Numbered from the stretch's first letter, positions 8,390-17,766 are shown. The stretch: 64,000 bases of DNA from Variibacter gotjawalensis (GCF_002355335.1 NZ_AP014946.1:558001-622000), one strand, 5' to 3'. A program made the numbers and translations. Notes: generated by a model from the sequence alone, not told the origin.

Positions 8390-8869
8390 ATGAGTTGGCT
8401 CGGAAACCTCTTCACCTCCGAACCTCCGACGATCTCCGACGCGCGCCAGCATGATGCGCCTGCCTTCTGCAGCCTGCACGCGCGCTCCTTCCGCCGCGGG
8501 TGGAGCGAGGACGAGATGGAGCAGCTCCTTCGCGATCCGCAGATCACCGCGCATCGCATCGGGTCAAAGGACAAGACGATCGGTTTCGTCCTGTCGCGGC
8601 GCGCTGCCGACGAGGCCGAAATCCTCTCGATCGCGGTATCGTCCCGTCAGCGCGGGCGCGGCATTGGCCGCCAATTGCTGATGTATCATATGCAACGCCT
8701 CGCCGGCCTCGGCACCAAGGCGCTGTTTCTCGAGGTCGAAGAGGCGAATGCGGCCGCCCGCCGCCTCTACCAAAAGGCCGGATTCGCGCAGGTCGGCCGC
8801 CGCCCGAGCTATTACGGGAGCGGGAAAGACGCGGTTGCAGCGCTCGTCCTGCGACGTGACTTGACCTGA
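8390..8869 (+). CDS. rimI: Ribosomal-protein-alanine N-acetyltransferase
   Basis: The 159-residue GNAT-family enzyme transfers acetyl from acetyl-CoA to a protein N terminus, classically ribosomal protein S18. The acetyl-CoA loop is SRQRGRGIGRQLL, preceded by EILSIAVS. EVEEANAAARRLYQKAGF and GRRPSYYG complete the RimI pattern. It follows tsaB by 10 bases and probably is co-transcribed with it and fur. Confidence 0.92.
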   Translation: MSWLGNLFTSEPPTISDARQHDAPAFCSLHARSFRRGWSEDEMEQLLRDPQITAHRIGSKDKTIGFVLSRRAADEAEILSIAVSSRQRGRGIGRQLLMYHMQRLAGLGTKALFLEVEEANAAARRLYQKAGFAQVGRRPSYYGSGKDAVAALVLRRDLT

Positions 8870-8918
8870 CCGGACCTCAAGGCGAAAACCATCCCGGCAG
8901 ACGGGACGAGGTCAACGC

Positions 8919-9347
8919 GTGACGGTCAAAAACTCCGATATCGAAGCGCAATGCGCCGCCAAGGGCATGCGCATGACCGAGCAACGCCGCGTGATCGCGC
9001 GCGTACTCGCGGCGGCCGAGGATCATCCGGACGTCGAGGAGCTTTATCGTCGCGCCTCCGCGATCGATGGGAAGATCTCGATCTCGACTGTCTACCGCAC
9101 CATGAAGCTGTTCGAGGACGCCGGCATCATCGCGCGTCACGACTTCCGCGATGGCCGCGCACGATTCGAGCAGGCGCGCGAAGACCATCACGATCATCTG
9201 ATCAATCTGCGTACCGGCGAGGTTGTCGAGTTTCGCTCCGAGGAGATCGAGCGCGCGCAGGCAGAAATCGCCCGCAAGCTCGGCTACAAGCTCATCGACC
9301 ACCGGCTCGAGCTTTACGCTGTCCCGCTCGACGACAAGGCGAAGTAA
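8919..9347 (+). CDS. fur: Fur family metal-responsive repressor
   Basis: The 142-residue product has the Fur winged helix (TEQRRVIARVLAAAEDHPDV, then KISISTVYRTMKLFEDAGII) and the metal-binding segment DHHDHLINLRTGEVVEF. A C-terminal CxxC zinc pair is absent. The order rimI-fur-plsC-miaB is where Bradyrhizobium relatives keep their Fur/Mur protein, which in this group may respond to manganese as well as iron; the metal is not decidable from sequence. The start is GTG 8919 with GAGG upstream. Confidence 0.9.
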   Translation: MTVKNSDIEAQCAAKGMRMTEQRRVIARVLAAAEDHPDVEELYRRASAIDGKISISTVYRTMKLFEDAGIIARHDFRDGRARFEQAREDHHDHLINLRTGEVVEFRSEEIERAQAEIARKLGYKLIDHRLELYAVPLDDKAK

Positions 9348-9357
9348 CAGCTAGCGC

Positions 9358-10131
9358 ATGCTCCGCATAATCTACGTTGCGGTCGCCTTCCTGACACTGA
9401 CCGCAATCTTGATTCCGGTGCAGTGGCTCGCCGTTCGTTTTCGTTGGCGGCTGCGCCGCGCGATCCCGGTCTTCTTTCATCGTACGGTCTGCAAGCTACT
9501 CGGCGTGCGCATCACGGTCGGCGGTCGGCGCGCAGACGCAAAGCAACTGCTCATTGCCGCCAATCATTCGTCGTGGCTCGACATCCCGGTGCTGACGACG
9601 CTCGCGCCCATGGTGTTCGTTGCCAAGCGCGAAGTATCAACCTGGCCGCTGTTCGGCCTGCTTGCCCGCCTGCAGCGCACGGTGTTCGTCGATCGCGAGC
9701 GCCGCGCCAAAGTCGCCGACACAGCGGACGAAATGGCGGCGCGCCTCGCCGAAGGCGATCCCGTCGTGCTGTTCGCGGAAGGCACATCGAATGACGGCAA
9801 CCGCGTGCTGCCGTTCCGCTCCAGCCTGATCGGCGCCGCGCATGCCGCGATGCGCAGCGGCGGCGGCACGGTCACGGTACAACCCCTCGCGCTCGTCTAC
9901 ACGCATCTCAGCGGCCTACCGACCGGCCGGATCGACCGGCCAAGGGTGGCCTGGTATGGCGACATGGACTTGCTGCCCCACCTCGGCGGCATCGTGCGCA
10001 CCGGCGCCGTCGACGCGACCATCGTCTGGGGCACCCCGATCGAGGTTGGACCCGACACCGACCGCAAAGTCCTGACAATTAGGCTCGAGAACGACGTTCG
10101 CCGCCTCGCCGCCGAGGCCCGCCGCGCCTGA
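9358..10131 (+). CDS. plsC: 1-acyl-sn-glycerol-3-phosphate acyltransferase
   Basis: The 257-residue membrane-associated enzyme acylates lysophosphatidic acid to phosphatidic acid. An N-terminal membrane helix (IIYVAVAFLTLTAILIPV) precedes the PlsC domain, with the catalytic NHSSWLD motif (HX4D) near residue 64 and the substrate motif FAEGTSNDG. Its length is typical. Some family members make ornithine lipid (OlsA); the position after fur favours the phospholipid enzyme but does not exclude OlsA. Confidence 0.9.
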   Translation: MLRIIYVAVAFLTLTAILIPVQWLAVRFRWRLRRAIPVFFHRTVCKLLGVRITVGGRRADAKQLLIAANHSSWLDIPVLTTLAPMVFVAKREVSTWPLFGLLARLQRTVFVDRERRAKVADTADEMAARLAEGDPVVLFAEGTSNDGNRVLPFRSSLIGAAHAAMRSGGGTVTVQPLALVYTHLSGLPTGRIDRPRVAWYGDMDLLPHLGGIVRTGAVDATIVWGTPIEVGPDTDRKVLTIRLENDVRRLAAEARRA

Positions 10132-10176
10132 TCGCGGGTTTCCCTCGGCGGTGGTTTTGAGCTAAACCCCGCCCCG

Positions 10177-11628
10177 ATGACGATCGATACGACCCTCGAC
10201 ACAGCCCTCGCGCCGGACGCCTACCGTCCGCGCAAGAAGGTCTATGTCAAATCGTACGGCTGCCAGATGAACGTCTACGACGCCCAGCGCATGACCGACG
10301 TCATGGCGCGCGAGGGTTTTGACGAGACGCAAGGCCCGGCCGATGCCGATCTCATCATCCTCAACACGTGCCACATCCGCGAGAAGGCGGCCGAAAAGGT
10401 CTATTCCGAGCTCGGGCGCCTGCGCGTGCTCAAAGAGCAAGCCGCCGACGCTGGACGCGACGTCAAAATCGCGGTTGCCGGCTGCGTCGCCCAAGCTGAG
10501 AGCCAGGAAATCCTCCGCCGCGCGCCGTCGGTCGATCTCGTCGTCGGCTCCCAGAGCTATCACCGCTTGCCGAGCCTGCTGGCCGAGACGCAAGGCGGAC
10601 GCAGCGTCGTCGACACCGAGTTTCCGGTCGAGGATAAATTCGCTGCGCTTCCCGCGCCGACGCGCGCCGCGATGCGCAAGCGCGGCGTTTCGGCTTTCGT
10701 CACCGTGCAGGAAGGCTGCGATAAATTTTGTACCTTCTGTGTCGTGCCGTATACGCGTGGCGCCGAACTCTCTCGGCCGGTCGCACAGATCCTCGGCGAA
10801 GTCGAACGTCTCGCCGACGCGGGCGTGCGCGAGATCACGCTGATCGGCCAGAACGTCAATGCGTATCACGGCGAAGGTCCGGACGGCGGTTCGTGGACGC
10901 TCGGCCGCCTCATGCAGCGCATTGCCGAAGTCCGCGGCATCGCGCGGCTTCGCTATATGACGAGCCACCCGCGCGACATGCACGACGAACTGATCGAAGC
11001 GCATCGCGATCTGCCGCAGCTGATGCCGTATTTGCATCTGCCGGTGCAGTCGGGCTCAGACCGCATTCTTGCGGCAATGAATCGCCGCCACACGCAGTCG
11101 CATTATCTGCGCCTCATCGATCGCCTGCGTAACGCGCAACCGAAACTCGCGCTCTCGTCCGACTTCATCGTCGGCTTTCCAGGCGAAACAGATGCGGATT
11201 TCCGCGACACAATGCAGCTGATCGAAACTGTCACATTCGCGGCCGCCTATTCGTTCAAATACTCGGCACGGCCCGGCACGCCCGCGGCCGATATGGGCGA
11301 CGCCGTGCCCGAGGACGTGAAGGAAGTGCGGCTCGCCGAGCTGCAAGCGCTCCTGCTCGATCAGCAAAAAGCGTTCTATGCCAGCTGCGTTGGGCAGACA
11401 TTCGACGTCCTCTTGGAAAAGCCCGGACGCATCGACGGCCGGCTGATCGGCCGATCGCCGTACCTTCAGTCCGTCAACGTTGTCGCGACGCCGGACCAGA
11501 TCGGCGAAATTGTCACAGCCGAGATCGTTGATGTCGGTCCCAACAGTTTGTTCGCAAAAGGCTCGCGGGCGGCACCCGCATCGGCTAGCATCGTGCCCGA
11601 GTCGGCGCCCACAATGGTTGAGACCTGA
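10177..11628 (+). CDS. miaB: tRNA-2-methylthio-N6-dimethylallyladenosine synthase
   Basis: This radical-SAM methylthiotransferase modifies A37 of tRNAs that read UNN codons. Three domains are visible in 483 residues: the UPF0004 N-terminal domain with cluster cysteines in [22 protein letters not shown] and AGCVAQAE; the radical-SAM core with [15 protein letters not shown]; and a C-terminal TRAM domain ([16 protein letters not shown]). All six cluster cysteines are present. Its stop is 5 bases before the phoH start. Confidence 0.97.
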   Translation: MTIDTTLDTALAPDAYRPRKKVYVKSYGCQMNVYDAQRMTDVMAREGFDETQGPADADLIILNTCHIREKAAEKVYSELGRLRVLKEQAADAGRDVKIAVAGCVAQAESQEILRRAPSVDLVVGSQSYHRLPSLLAETQGGRSVVDTEFPVEDKFAALPAPTRAAMRKRGVSAFVTVQEGCDKFCTFCVVPYTRGAELSRPVAQILGEVERLADAGVREITLIGQNVNAYHGEGPDGGSWTLGRLMQRIAEVRGIARLRYMTSHPRDMHDELIEAHRDLPQLMPYLHLPVQSGSDRILAAMNRRHTQSHYLRLIDRLRNAQPKLALSSDFIVGFPGETDADFRDTMQLIETVTFAAAYSFKYSARPGTPAADMGDAVPEDVKEVRLAELQALLLDQQKAFYASCVGQTFDVLLEKPGRIDGRLIGRSPYLQSVNVVATPDQIGEIVTAEIVDVGPNSLFAKGSRAAPASASIVPESAPTMVET

Positions 11629-11633
11629 ATCGC

Positions 11634-12668
11634 TTGCCTCCGATTGAAACGAAAGCTCCGCCCCGCGCTGCCGCTGCGCCTCTGCCCGGCACGCACACCC
11701 AGTTTCACCTCACCTTCGACGATAATCGTCTGGCGTCCGTGCTGTTCGGTCAGTACGGGCAGAATCTCGCGATCATCGAGCGCCGCCTTGGCGTCATGGC
11801 GAATTCGCGTGGCAACCAGCTGACGGTCGAGGGCCCACGCGACGGCTGCGAGCAAGCACGCCGCGTCCTGATGGGATTGTACGAAGAGCTCAAACGCGGC
11901 CGCGAAGTTGCGCCCGGCGACGTCGAAGGCGCGGTGCGCCAAGCCGTCGCGCAAGGTTCGCTCTTCACATTCGAGCCCGGCACGCAATCCGGTTTCGAAG
12001 AGATCAGCCTGCGCAAGCGGCCGATCCGGGCCCGTACGGCCGGTCAGGACGCTTACATTCGTGCGCTGAAACGCAACACGATGGTGTTCGGCACCGGTCC
12101 GGCCGGCACCGGCAAGACGTGGCTCGCCGTCGCGCACGCCGTATCGTTGTTCGAACGCAAACAGATCGATCGCATCATCATGACGCGCCCGGCCGTCGAG
12201 GCCGGCGAACGACTCGGCTTCCTTCCGGGCGACATGAAGGAGAAAGTCGATCCTTACTTGCGTCCGATCTACGACGCACTCGGCGACTTGATGGATTCGC
12301 GCATCGTCGAACGCGCGATGCAGACCGGCGAGTTCGAAATCGCGCCGCTCGCCTTCATGCGCGGCCGTACATTGTCGAACGCCTGCATCATTCTCGATGA
12401 AGCGCAGAACACGACGTCGATGCAGATGAAGATGTTCTTGACTCGTCTCGGCGAGAACAGCCGCATGATCATCACGGGCGACCCGAGTCAGATCGATCTT
12501 CCGCCGGGTCAAAAGTCCGGATTGTCGGAAGCCGTGCGCTTGCTCGCCAATATCGAGGACATCGGCCACATCAACTTCACGGCACAGGACGTCGTGCGTC
12601 ACGAACTCGTCGGCCGCATCGTCACGGCTTACGAAGCCGCATCGGCGCGTCCAGAGCCGAAGGAATGA
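11634..12668 (+). CDS. PhoH-like ATPase (YbeZ type)
   Basis: The 344-residue product has an N-terminal domain, a P-loop ATPase core with Walker A GTGPAGTGKTWLA near residue 152, and Walker B IILDEAQNTT. The family partners YbeY in rRNA and RNA quality control, and the ybeY start overlaps the stop here by 4 bases. The best start is TTG 11634, with GAGA a few bases upstream and only 5 bases after miaB; no ATG lies near, so the exact N terminus is uncertain. Confidence 0.92.
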   Translation: MPPIETKAPPRAAAAPLPGTHTQFHLTFDDNRLASVLFGQYGQNLAIIERRLGVMANSRGNQLTVEGPRDGCEQARRVLMGLYEELKRGREVAPGDVEGAVRQAVAQGSLFTFEPGTQSGFEEISLRKRPIRARTAGQDAYIRALKRNTMVFGTGPAGTGKTWLAVAHAVSLFERKQIDRIIMTRPAVEAGERLGFLPGDMKEKVDPYLRPIYDALGDLMDSRIVERAMQTGEFEIAPLAFMRGRTLSNACIILDEAQNTTSMQMKMFLTRLGENSRMIITGDPSQIDLPPGQKSGLSEAVRLLANIEDIGHINFTAQDVVRHELVGRIVTAYEAASARPEPKE

Positions 12669-13189
12669 CGCGCGCGAAGACAGCGCCGGCCAAGGCTGCG
12701 CGCGTCAAAGCCGACATTCTGATCCAATCGCGCCGTTGGGATCGTCTTGCGCGCGCAAAATCCATCATCCGTCGCGCACTCGATGCGGCGGCTGAAGGAT
12801 CTAAGACAACATCCGCCGAAGTCACCGTCGTACTGACGCACGACAAGGCGATCCGTGAGCTTAATCATCAATTCCGCGGCTTCGACAAAGCGACCAACGT
12901 ACTTTCGTTTCCTTCTGCGGCGCCCGATGGTCACATCGGCGATATCGTCATCGCCTACGAGACGATGGCGCGCGAGGCGAAGGACGACGCGAAGACTCTC
13001 GGTCATCATCTCTCGCACATGGCCGTTCATGGCTTTCTCCACCTCGTCGGCCACGATCACGAGAACCCACGCGAGGCGAACAAGATGGAAGCGCTGGAAA
13101 AGCGCGTCCTCGCGACTCTCGGCATCGCGGACCCATACGCCGACACTGACGTCGTGAAAGCCAAAAAGTCTTCTCGCAAGTCGCGCTAG
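12665..13189 (+). CDS. ybeY: Endoribonuclease YbeY (rRNA maturation factor)
   Basis: The 174-residue metalloprotein acts in 16S rRNA 3-prime maturation and 70S quality control. The zinc motif is complete: HMAVHGFLHLVGHDH gives the H-x3-H-x5-H triad near residues 118-128. The upstream core FRGFDKATNVLSFP is conserved. It overlaps phoH by ATGA and is followed 8 bases later by lnt. In many relatives a CorC/HlyC transporter gene stands between ybeY and lnt; it is absent here. Confidence 0.95.
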   Translation: MTRAKTAPAKAARVKADILIQSRRWDRLARAKSIIRRALDAAAEGSKTTSAEVTVVLTHDKAIRELNHQFRGFDKATNVLSFPSAAPDGHIGDIVIAYETMAREAKDDAKTLGHHLSHMAVHGFLHLVGHDHENPREANKMEALEKRVLATLGIADPYADTDVVKAKKSSRKSR

Positions 13190-13197
13190 ATGTCCGC

Positions 13198-14820
13198 ATG
13201 CTGAACCGCATCGCCAACAAAGTGCTGCTGCTGTGGGGCTGGCAACGTGCCGCGCTCGCATGCGCGGCCGGCGCCGCGTCGGCACTGGCGATGGCGCCGT
13301 TTCATTTCTGGCCGATCCTCTTTATCACGTTTCCGATTTTGATTTGGCTGATCGACGGCGCCAGCGCAGGAAAACGCGGACGCATCGTCTCCGCCGCCGT
13401 CACCGGCTGGTGGTTCGGCTTCGGCTATTTCGTCGCCGGACTGTACTGGCTCGGCATCGCCTTCCTGGTCGATGCGCACACCTTCGCGTGGCTGATGCCG
13501 CTCGCCGTCGTCGGCTTGCCCGCGGGTCTCGCTTTCTTCACGGCGCTCGGCACAGCCATCTCCGGCGCATTCTGGATCGGCGGCCCGGGCCGCATCCTGA
13601 TCTTCGTCGCCGCGATGACCTTCGTCGAATATCTGCGCGGGACGATCCTCTCCGGCTTTCCGTGGAATGCGTTCGGCTACGCGCTCGGCGCGCCGCTCGC
13701 GCTCGCGCAGAGTTTCTCGCTTGTTGGCCTGTGGGGCATGACGCTGATTGCGCTCGCGGTGTTCTCCTCGCCCGCCGCGCTGTCGGACGAGACGAAGCGC
13801 CGATGGGTCCCGCTCGCGATCTCGATCGTCGTGCTCATCGCGATGACGGCGTTCGGCTTCTGGCGTCTTGAGTCTCATCCGACCGAGTTCGTCGAAGGCC
13901 CGAAGCTGCGCTTGATGCAGCCGAACTTGCCGCAAGACGTAAAGTTCAACTACGGCGCCAAAGCCGATGTGATGAAGCGCTATCTCGATATCTCGCAGCG
14001 TACACCTTCGAGCGACAAGCCGAACCTCTACGGCGTTACGCATCTCGTCTGGCCCGAGTCCGCGTTTCCGTTTCTGCTGACGCGTGAGCCTGACGCACTC
14101 GCGCAGATCGCCGAGCTTTTGCCGCAAGGCACGATGCTTATCACGGGCGCAGCGCGTCTCGCGCCGCAAGTCGCCGGACGTCTGCAGGCTTACAACTCGA
14201 TCTACACGATCGCCGACGATGGCTCGATCGTCGAGACTTACGACAAAGTGCACCTCGTCCCATTCGGCGAGTATCTGCCGGTCCAGTCGCTGCTCGAGAG
14301 CATCGGGCTGCAGCAGCTGACGAAAGTGCGCGGCGGATTCACCTCGGGCCAATCGCGCGCATTGCTGACGATCGCCGGCTTGCCGCCCGCCGTTCCGCTG
14401 ATCTGTTACGAGGTGATTTTCCCCGCCGCGATCACGGCGCCGGGCGAGCGTCCCGGATTCATGTTGAACCTCACCAACGATGGTTGGTTCGGCAACAGCA
14501 CCGGGCCATACCAACATTTTCACCAGGCACGGATGCGCGCGATCGAAGAAGGCTTGCCGCTCGTGCGTTCCGCCAACACGGGCATTTCGGCATTCGTCGA
14601 CGGCTATGGCCGAACCACCGCATCGCTTCCGCTTGGCGCTGAAGGCAGCCTCGACGGCGCGCTCCCGAAAGTCATCACAGCGCCGCCGTTTGCCCAATGG
14701 GGCAACACGTTGCCTCTTTTTCTGTGGCTCGTGTGGCTTGCATTTTCGGTTGCAGCATGGTGGGCTGCGCGCGTTACGAAGACTAATGCAGGGTTGCGTT
14801 TTCAACCTCAGGCATTATAA
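13198..14820 (+). CDS. lnt: Apolipoprotein N-acyltransferase
   Basis: The 540-residue inner-membrane enzyme adds the third acyl chain to lipoproteins. About six N-terminal membrane helices (residues 15-220) precede a periplasmic nitrilase-type domain carrying the catalytic residues Glu (HLVWPESAFPF), Lys (YDKVHLVPFGEYLP) and Cys (PLICYEVIFP). A final helix (TLPLFLWLVWLAFSVAAWW) closes the protein. It is the last gene of the miaB-lnt run; an AT-rich gap with a hairpin follows. Confidence 0.96.
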   Translation: MLNRIANKVLLLWGWQRAALACAAGAASALAMAPFHFWPILFITFPILIWLIDGASAGKRGRIVSAAVTGWWFGFGYFVAGLYWLGIAFLVDAHTFAWLMPLAVVGLPAGLAFFTALGTAISGAFWIGGPGRILIFVAAMTFVEYLRGTILSGFPWNAFGYALGAPLALAQSFSLVGLWGMTLIALAVFSSPAALSDETKRRWVPLAISIVVLIAMTAFGFWRLESHPTEFVEGPKLRLMQPNLPQDVKFNYGAKADVMKRYLDISQRTPSSDKPNLYGVTHLVWPESAFPFLLTREPDALAQIAELLPQGTMLITGAARLAPQVAGRLQAYNSIYTIADDGSIVETYDKVHLVPFGEYLPVQSLLESIGLQQLTKVRGGFTSGQSRALLTIAGLPPAVPLICYEVIFPAAITAPGERPGFMLNLTNDGWFGNSTGPYQHFHQARMRAIEEGLPLVRSANTGISAFVDGYGRTTASLPLGAEGSLDGALPKVITAPPFAQWGNTLPLFLWLVWLAFSVAAWWAARVTKTNAGLRFQPQAL

Positions 14821-14841
14821 GAACTTCGTTACCGAGTTTAT

Positions 14842-14872
14842 TAGAAATAGCTCGTTAGAGCGTTATTTTCTA
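14842..14872 (+). terminator. AT-rich stem-loop after lnt
   Basis: TAGAAATAGCTC (14842-14853) pairs imperfectly with GAGC-G-TTATTTTCTA (14858-14872) around GTTA. It lies 22 bases after lnt in a strikingly AT-rich stretch and may terminate that operon or belong to the control region of the next gene. Confidence 0.45.
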
Positions 14873-14892
14873 GGAACTTGATCTCTCTACTT

Positions 14893-14922
14893 TTGACCAG
14901 CTGACCAACTTCTTGATTTTAT
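14893..14922 (+). promoter_or_regulatory. Sigma-70-type promoter candidate for the XRE gene
   Basis: TTGACC (14893-14898) and TTTTAT (14917-14922) are 18 bases apart, about 45 bases before ATG 14968. The -10 match is partial (4 of 6). The surrounding 147-base gap is much more AT-rich than its neighbours. Confidence 0.4.
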
Positions 14923-14967
14923 TAACACGCGTTCAATCCATTTTCATATTTTATTGGGAAGATAATC

Positions 14968-15432
14968 ATGTTAAAAAAAGCTCCGAACCCAGTCGATAAG
15001 CACGTTGGTTCGCGCGTTCGTATGCGCCGTATGATGCTCAGCATGAGCCAGGAACGGCTCGGCGACGGACTGGGGCTCACCTTCCAGCAAGTTCAAAAAT
15101 ACGAAAAAGGCACTAATCGCATTGGTGCGAGCCGCCTTCAGCAAATCTCGGAAATGCTGCAAGTGCCGGTATCCTTCTTTTTCGAAGGCGCGCCGACGGC
15201 CGACATTTTGGCCAATGGTCATAGCGGCGGGAATGGTTTCGACGAAGCTCCGTCCCCGGCCTATGTCTCGGACTTCTTGGCAACTTCGGACGGCCTCGCG
15301 CTGACCAAGGCCTTTGTCCGCATTGGCGATGCCAAGCTCCGCCGCAATATCGTCGACCTGGTCGCGAGCATTGCGGACAAACAACCGGCGGCTCAAGTGA
15401 CGACGCAGCCGCAGCCGAGCCTTGTATCGTAA
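14968..15432 (+). CDS. XRE family transcriptional regulator (metK-linked)
   Basis: The 154-residue product has an N-terminal HTH_3 domain (VGSRVRMRRMMLSMSQERLG, FQQVQKYEKGTNRIGASRLQ) at residues 10-65 and a C-terminal helical region of unknown role. GGGAAG precedes ATG 14968. This HTH protein immediately upstream of metK is conserved across Hyphomicrobiales in my recollection, suggesting a link with S-adenosylmethionine or cell-cycle control, but its targets are unknown to me. The strongly AT-rich upstream gap is the likely place for autoregulation. Confidence 0.88.
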   Translation: MLKKAPNPVDKHVGSRVRMRRMMLSMSQERLGDGLGLTFQQVQKYEKGTNRIGASRLQQISEMLQVPVSFFFEGAPTADILANGHSGGNGFDEAPSPAYVSDFLATSDGLALTKAFVRIGDAKLRRNIVDLVASIADKQPAAQVTTQPQPSLVS

Positions 15433-15501
15433 GGCGAAAACTTAGGCGGTCGGCTCCTTCTTAGCCGCCGCGGGTTCAGGATAGTCTGCTTGACCGGGCG
15501 A

Positions 15502-15526
15502 GCGCGTGCTGCGAAAAAGCACGCGC
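15502..15526 (+). promoter_or_regulatory. Strong hairpin in the metK leader
   Basis: GCGCGTGCT (15502-15510) and AGCACGCGC (15518-15526) form a perfect 9-bp stem with loop GCGAAAA. It lies 53 bases before the metK start with no T-run after it, so it is either a structured leader or a processing/weak termination site. I do not recognise a SAM riboswitch core. Confidence 0.5.
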
Positions 15527-15578
15527 CGCCTGCGGTTACTGCAGCGGATCAACTGAATCCACCCACGAGGAGCTTCTG

Positions 15579-16850
15579 GTGTCTCGTAAGAGCTATTTGT
15601 TCACGAGTGAATCTGTCTCTGAGGGACATCCCGACAAGGTCTGCGATCAAATCTCCGACGCGATCCTCGACGCCTTCTTGGCGAACGACGTCAAGCTCGG
15701 CATTGCGGACGACAGTCTCGTCAATACCCGGCTTGGCCTCGAAACCCTGGCGACGACGAACAAGATCGTCATTGCGGGCGAAGGCCGCGGACAAGCTCCG
15801 TTTTTCACCAAGTACAAGGGCCACGCGGTCGTAAACCGCGAGATGCTGACCGACATCGCGCGCGGCGTCATCAAGGACATCGGCTATAATCAGGATGGGT
15901 TCTCCTTCCATGGTGCCGACGTCGAAGTTCTTCTGCATGGTCAGTCGCCCGACATCGCGATGGGCGTCGATGCCAAGAAGAAGAAAGACGGCGACCAGGA
16001 AGGTGCCGGCGATCAGGGCATGATGTTCGGCTATGCCTGCACGGAGAGCGAAGTTTACGAGAAGAACTCGTTCATGCCGGCGCCGATCTATTTCGCGCAC
16101 AAGATCCTGAAGGTCCTCGCCGACCAACGCCACAGCGGCAAGCTCGCCGACCTGCAGCCGGACGCGAAGAGCCAAGTCACAGTGCAGTATGTCGACGGCA
16201 AACCGGTTGGCTGCACAAAGGTCGTGGTCTCGACCCAGCACAACGAACAGAGCCGCAACGGCAAAAAATACACACCCGGCCTGGTCAAGGAACTGATCTC
16301 GACGGCTGTCGAGTCGGCATTACCGAAGGGTTGGATGCCCAAGAAGCCGTCTGACTTCCTCGTCAACCCGACCGGCAACTTCGTCGTCGGTGGTCCGGAC
16401 GGCGACTGCGGCCTCACCGGCCGCAAGATCATCGTCGACACTTACGGCGGTTACGCTCCGCACGGCGGCGGCGCCTTCTCGGGCAAGGACCCGACGAAGG
16501 TTGACCGCTCGGCCGCTTACGCTGCGCGCTATCTCGCCAAGAACGTCGTCGCGGCCGGTCTTGCGACTCAGTGCACGATCCAGGTCGCTTACGCGATTGG
16601 CGTCGCCGACCCGATGTCGCTGCTCGTCAACACGCACGGCACCGGCAAGGTCGACGAAGCGAAGCTCGAGAAGGTTCTTCACGAACTCTTCCCGTTGCGC
16701 CCCACCAATATCCGCCGCCGCCTGCAGCTCAACAAGCCGATCTACCGCCGCACGGCAGCTTACGGCCACTTCGGCCGCGCGCCGGAGCGTGACGGCGGCT
16801 TCTCGTGGGAGAAGACGGATCTCGCCGCGGAGCTGAAGAAGGCATTCTAA
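15579..16850 (+). CDS. metK: S-adenosylmethionine synthetase
   Basis: This enzyme makes S-adenosylmethionine from ATP and methionine. The 423-residue product has the N-terminal [20 protein letters not shown] motif, the signature [11 protein letters not shown] and the P-loop-like [16 protein letters not shown]. The length is at the upper end, due to an insert ([10 protein letters not shown]) after residue 125 seen in alphaproteobacterial MetK. The start is GTG 15579 with GAGGAGC at 15567-15573. Its transcript appears to end at a terminator inside the next gene. Confidence 0.97.
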   Translation: MSRKSYLFTSESVSEGHPDKVCDQISDAILDAFLANDVKLGIADDSLVNTRLGLETLATTNKIVIAGEGRGQAPFFTKYKGHAVVNREMLTDIARGVIKDIGYNQDGFSFHGADVEVLLHGQSPDIAMGVDAKKKKDGDQEGAGDQGMMFGYACTESEVYEKNSFMPAPIYFAHKILKVLADQRHSGKLADLQPDAKSQVTVQYVDGKPVGCTKVVVSTQHNEQSRNGKKYTPGLVKELISTAVESALPKGWMPKKPSDFLVNPTGNFVVGGPDGDCGLTGRKIIVDTYGGYAPHGGGAFSGKDPTKVDRSAAYAARYLAKNVVAAGLATQCTIQVAYAIGVADPMSLLVNTHGTGKVDEAKLEKVLHELFPLRPTNIRRRLQLNKPIYRRTAAYGHFGRAPERDGGFSWEKTDLAAELKKAF

Positions 16851-16876
16851 GTCTCGCCCATTGGCGAGGGGTCTCA

Positions 16877-17584
16877 ATGACTGAGAAAAACGAAAAGCCC
16901 CGCGAGATTTACCGCGGGGCTTTTTTTGGCCGCCGCGTCGGCAAGGCGCTGCGCTCGCACCACACATCGCTGCTCGAGACGTTGCTGCCGCGCGTCGCCG
17001 TCGATCTCGCGGCAGCGGCGCCGAGCGATCTTGCATCGCTTTTCGCGAAGCCGGTCCGCGAAGTCGGCCTCGAAATCGGCTTCGGCGGCGCCGAGCATCT
17101 CTTAGCGCAAGCCGCACAGAACCCCGACGTCGGCTACATCGGCGCCGAAGGCTTCATCAACGGCGTCGCCAAAGCGCTGAGCGGTATCGAAACAACGCAA
17201 ACGCAGAATATCCGCCTCTACCACGGCGATGCGACGACACTTCTGCCGTGGCTTCCCGCAGCATCGCTGAGGCGCGTCGACCTTCTCTATCCGGATCCAT
17301 GGCCGAAGAAGCGGCATCACAAGCGCCGCTTCGTGAACGCCAAGCATCTTGGCGAAATCGCACGCGTGCTCGCGCCGGGCGGCGTGTTCCATTTCGCATC
17401 CGACATAGACGATTATGTTGCTTGGACGCTGGAGCGCGTCGCGCAGCAGCCTGCATTTTCATGGACCGCCGAAAAGGCGGACGACTGGCGTTTGCCCTGG
17501 CCCGGCTATGTCCAAACGCGATACGAGGCGAAGGCCCATCGGGAAGGACGCAAGTCCTGTTACTTAAGATTTCGGCGCTCTTAA
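16877..17584 (+). CDS. trmB: tRNA (guanine-N7)-methyltransferase
   Basis: This SAM-dependent enzyme methylates G46 of tRNAs. The 235-residue product has EIGFGGAEHLLAQA (SAM loop), HGDATTLLPWL, and the family signature YPDPWPKKRHHKRRFV; the C terminus TRYEAKAHREGRKSCYLRF is typical. ATG 16877 is set by GAGGGG upstream, and an in-frame codon at 16805 lies inside metK. The unusual point is that codons 6-17 contain a textbook terminator for metK (16893-16927), so expression needs read-through or an internal start. Confidence 0.95.
   Translation: MTEKNEKPREIYRGAFFGRRVGKALRSHHTSLLETLLPRVAVDLAAAAPSDLASLFAKPVREVGLEIGFGGAEHLLAQAAQNPDVGYIGAEGFINGVAKALSGIETTQTQNIRLYHGDATTLLPWLPAASLRRVDLLYPDPWPKKRHHKRRFVNAKHLGEIARVLAPGGVFHFASDIDDYVAWTLERVAQQPAFSWTAEKADDWRLPWPGYVQTRYEAKAHREGRKSCYLRFRRS
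16893..16927 (+). terminator. Rho-independent terminator embedded in the trmB coding sequence
   Basis: GCCCCGCG (16897-16904) pairs with CGCGGGGC (16913-16920) around AGATTTAC. The stem is extended by AAAA opposite TTTT and followed by seven T (16921-16927). It is the only terminator-like structure after metK, 43 bases past its stop, yet lies wholly inside trmB. Confidence 0.85.
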
Positions 17585-17689
17585 CAGCTTGCCAATGCTC
17601 ACCGAAATCGTGGCTTGCCAACGCGAACCCAAACCTATAGCTATGCGCCCGAACCTGTACCGGCGCTCTGTGCCGATGGACGGTTCTTA

Positions 17690-17766
17690 GCGCCCGTAGC
17701 TCAGCTGGATAGAGCACCAGACTACGAATCTGGGGGTCAGAGGTTCGAATCCTTTCGGGCGCGCCA
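17690..17766 (+). tRNA. tRNA-Arg (anticodon ACG)
   Basis: The 77-base gene folds as a full cloverleaf. The acceptor is GCGCCCG/CGGGCGC with discriminator G and encoded CCA (17764-17766). The D arm is GCTC/GAGC, the anticodon arm CCAGA-CTACGAA-TCTGG gives anticodon ACG, and the T arm has loop TTCGAAT. Anticodon ACG (read as ICG) decodes CGU, CGC and CGA. It borders the accessory-looking block; I saw no second copy of its 3-prime end in the window. Confidence 0.97.

Noticed and set aside
15433-15578. SAM riboswitch in front of metK
   Set aside because: There is a strong hairpin, but I could not find the core of SAM-I, SAM-II or SAM/SAH motifs.
17690-17766. tRNA-Arg as an integration site with a repeated 3-prime end
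   Set aside because: No second copy of the tRNA 3-prime end, no integrase and no phage gene were seen in the window.
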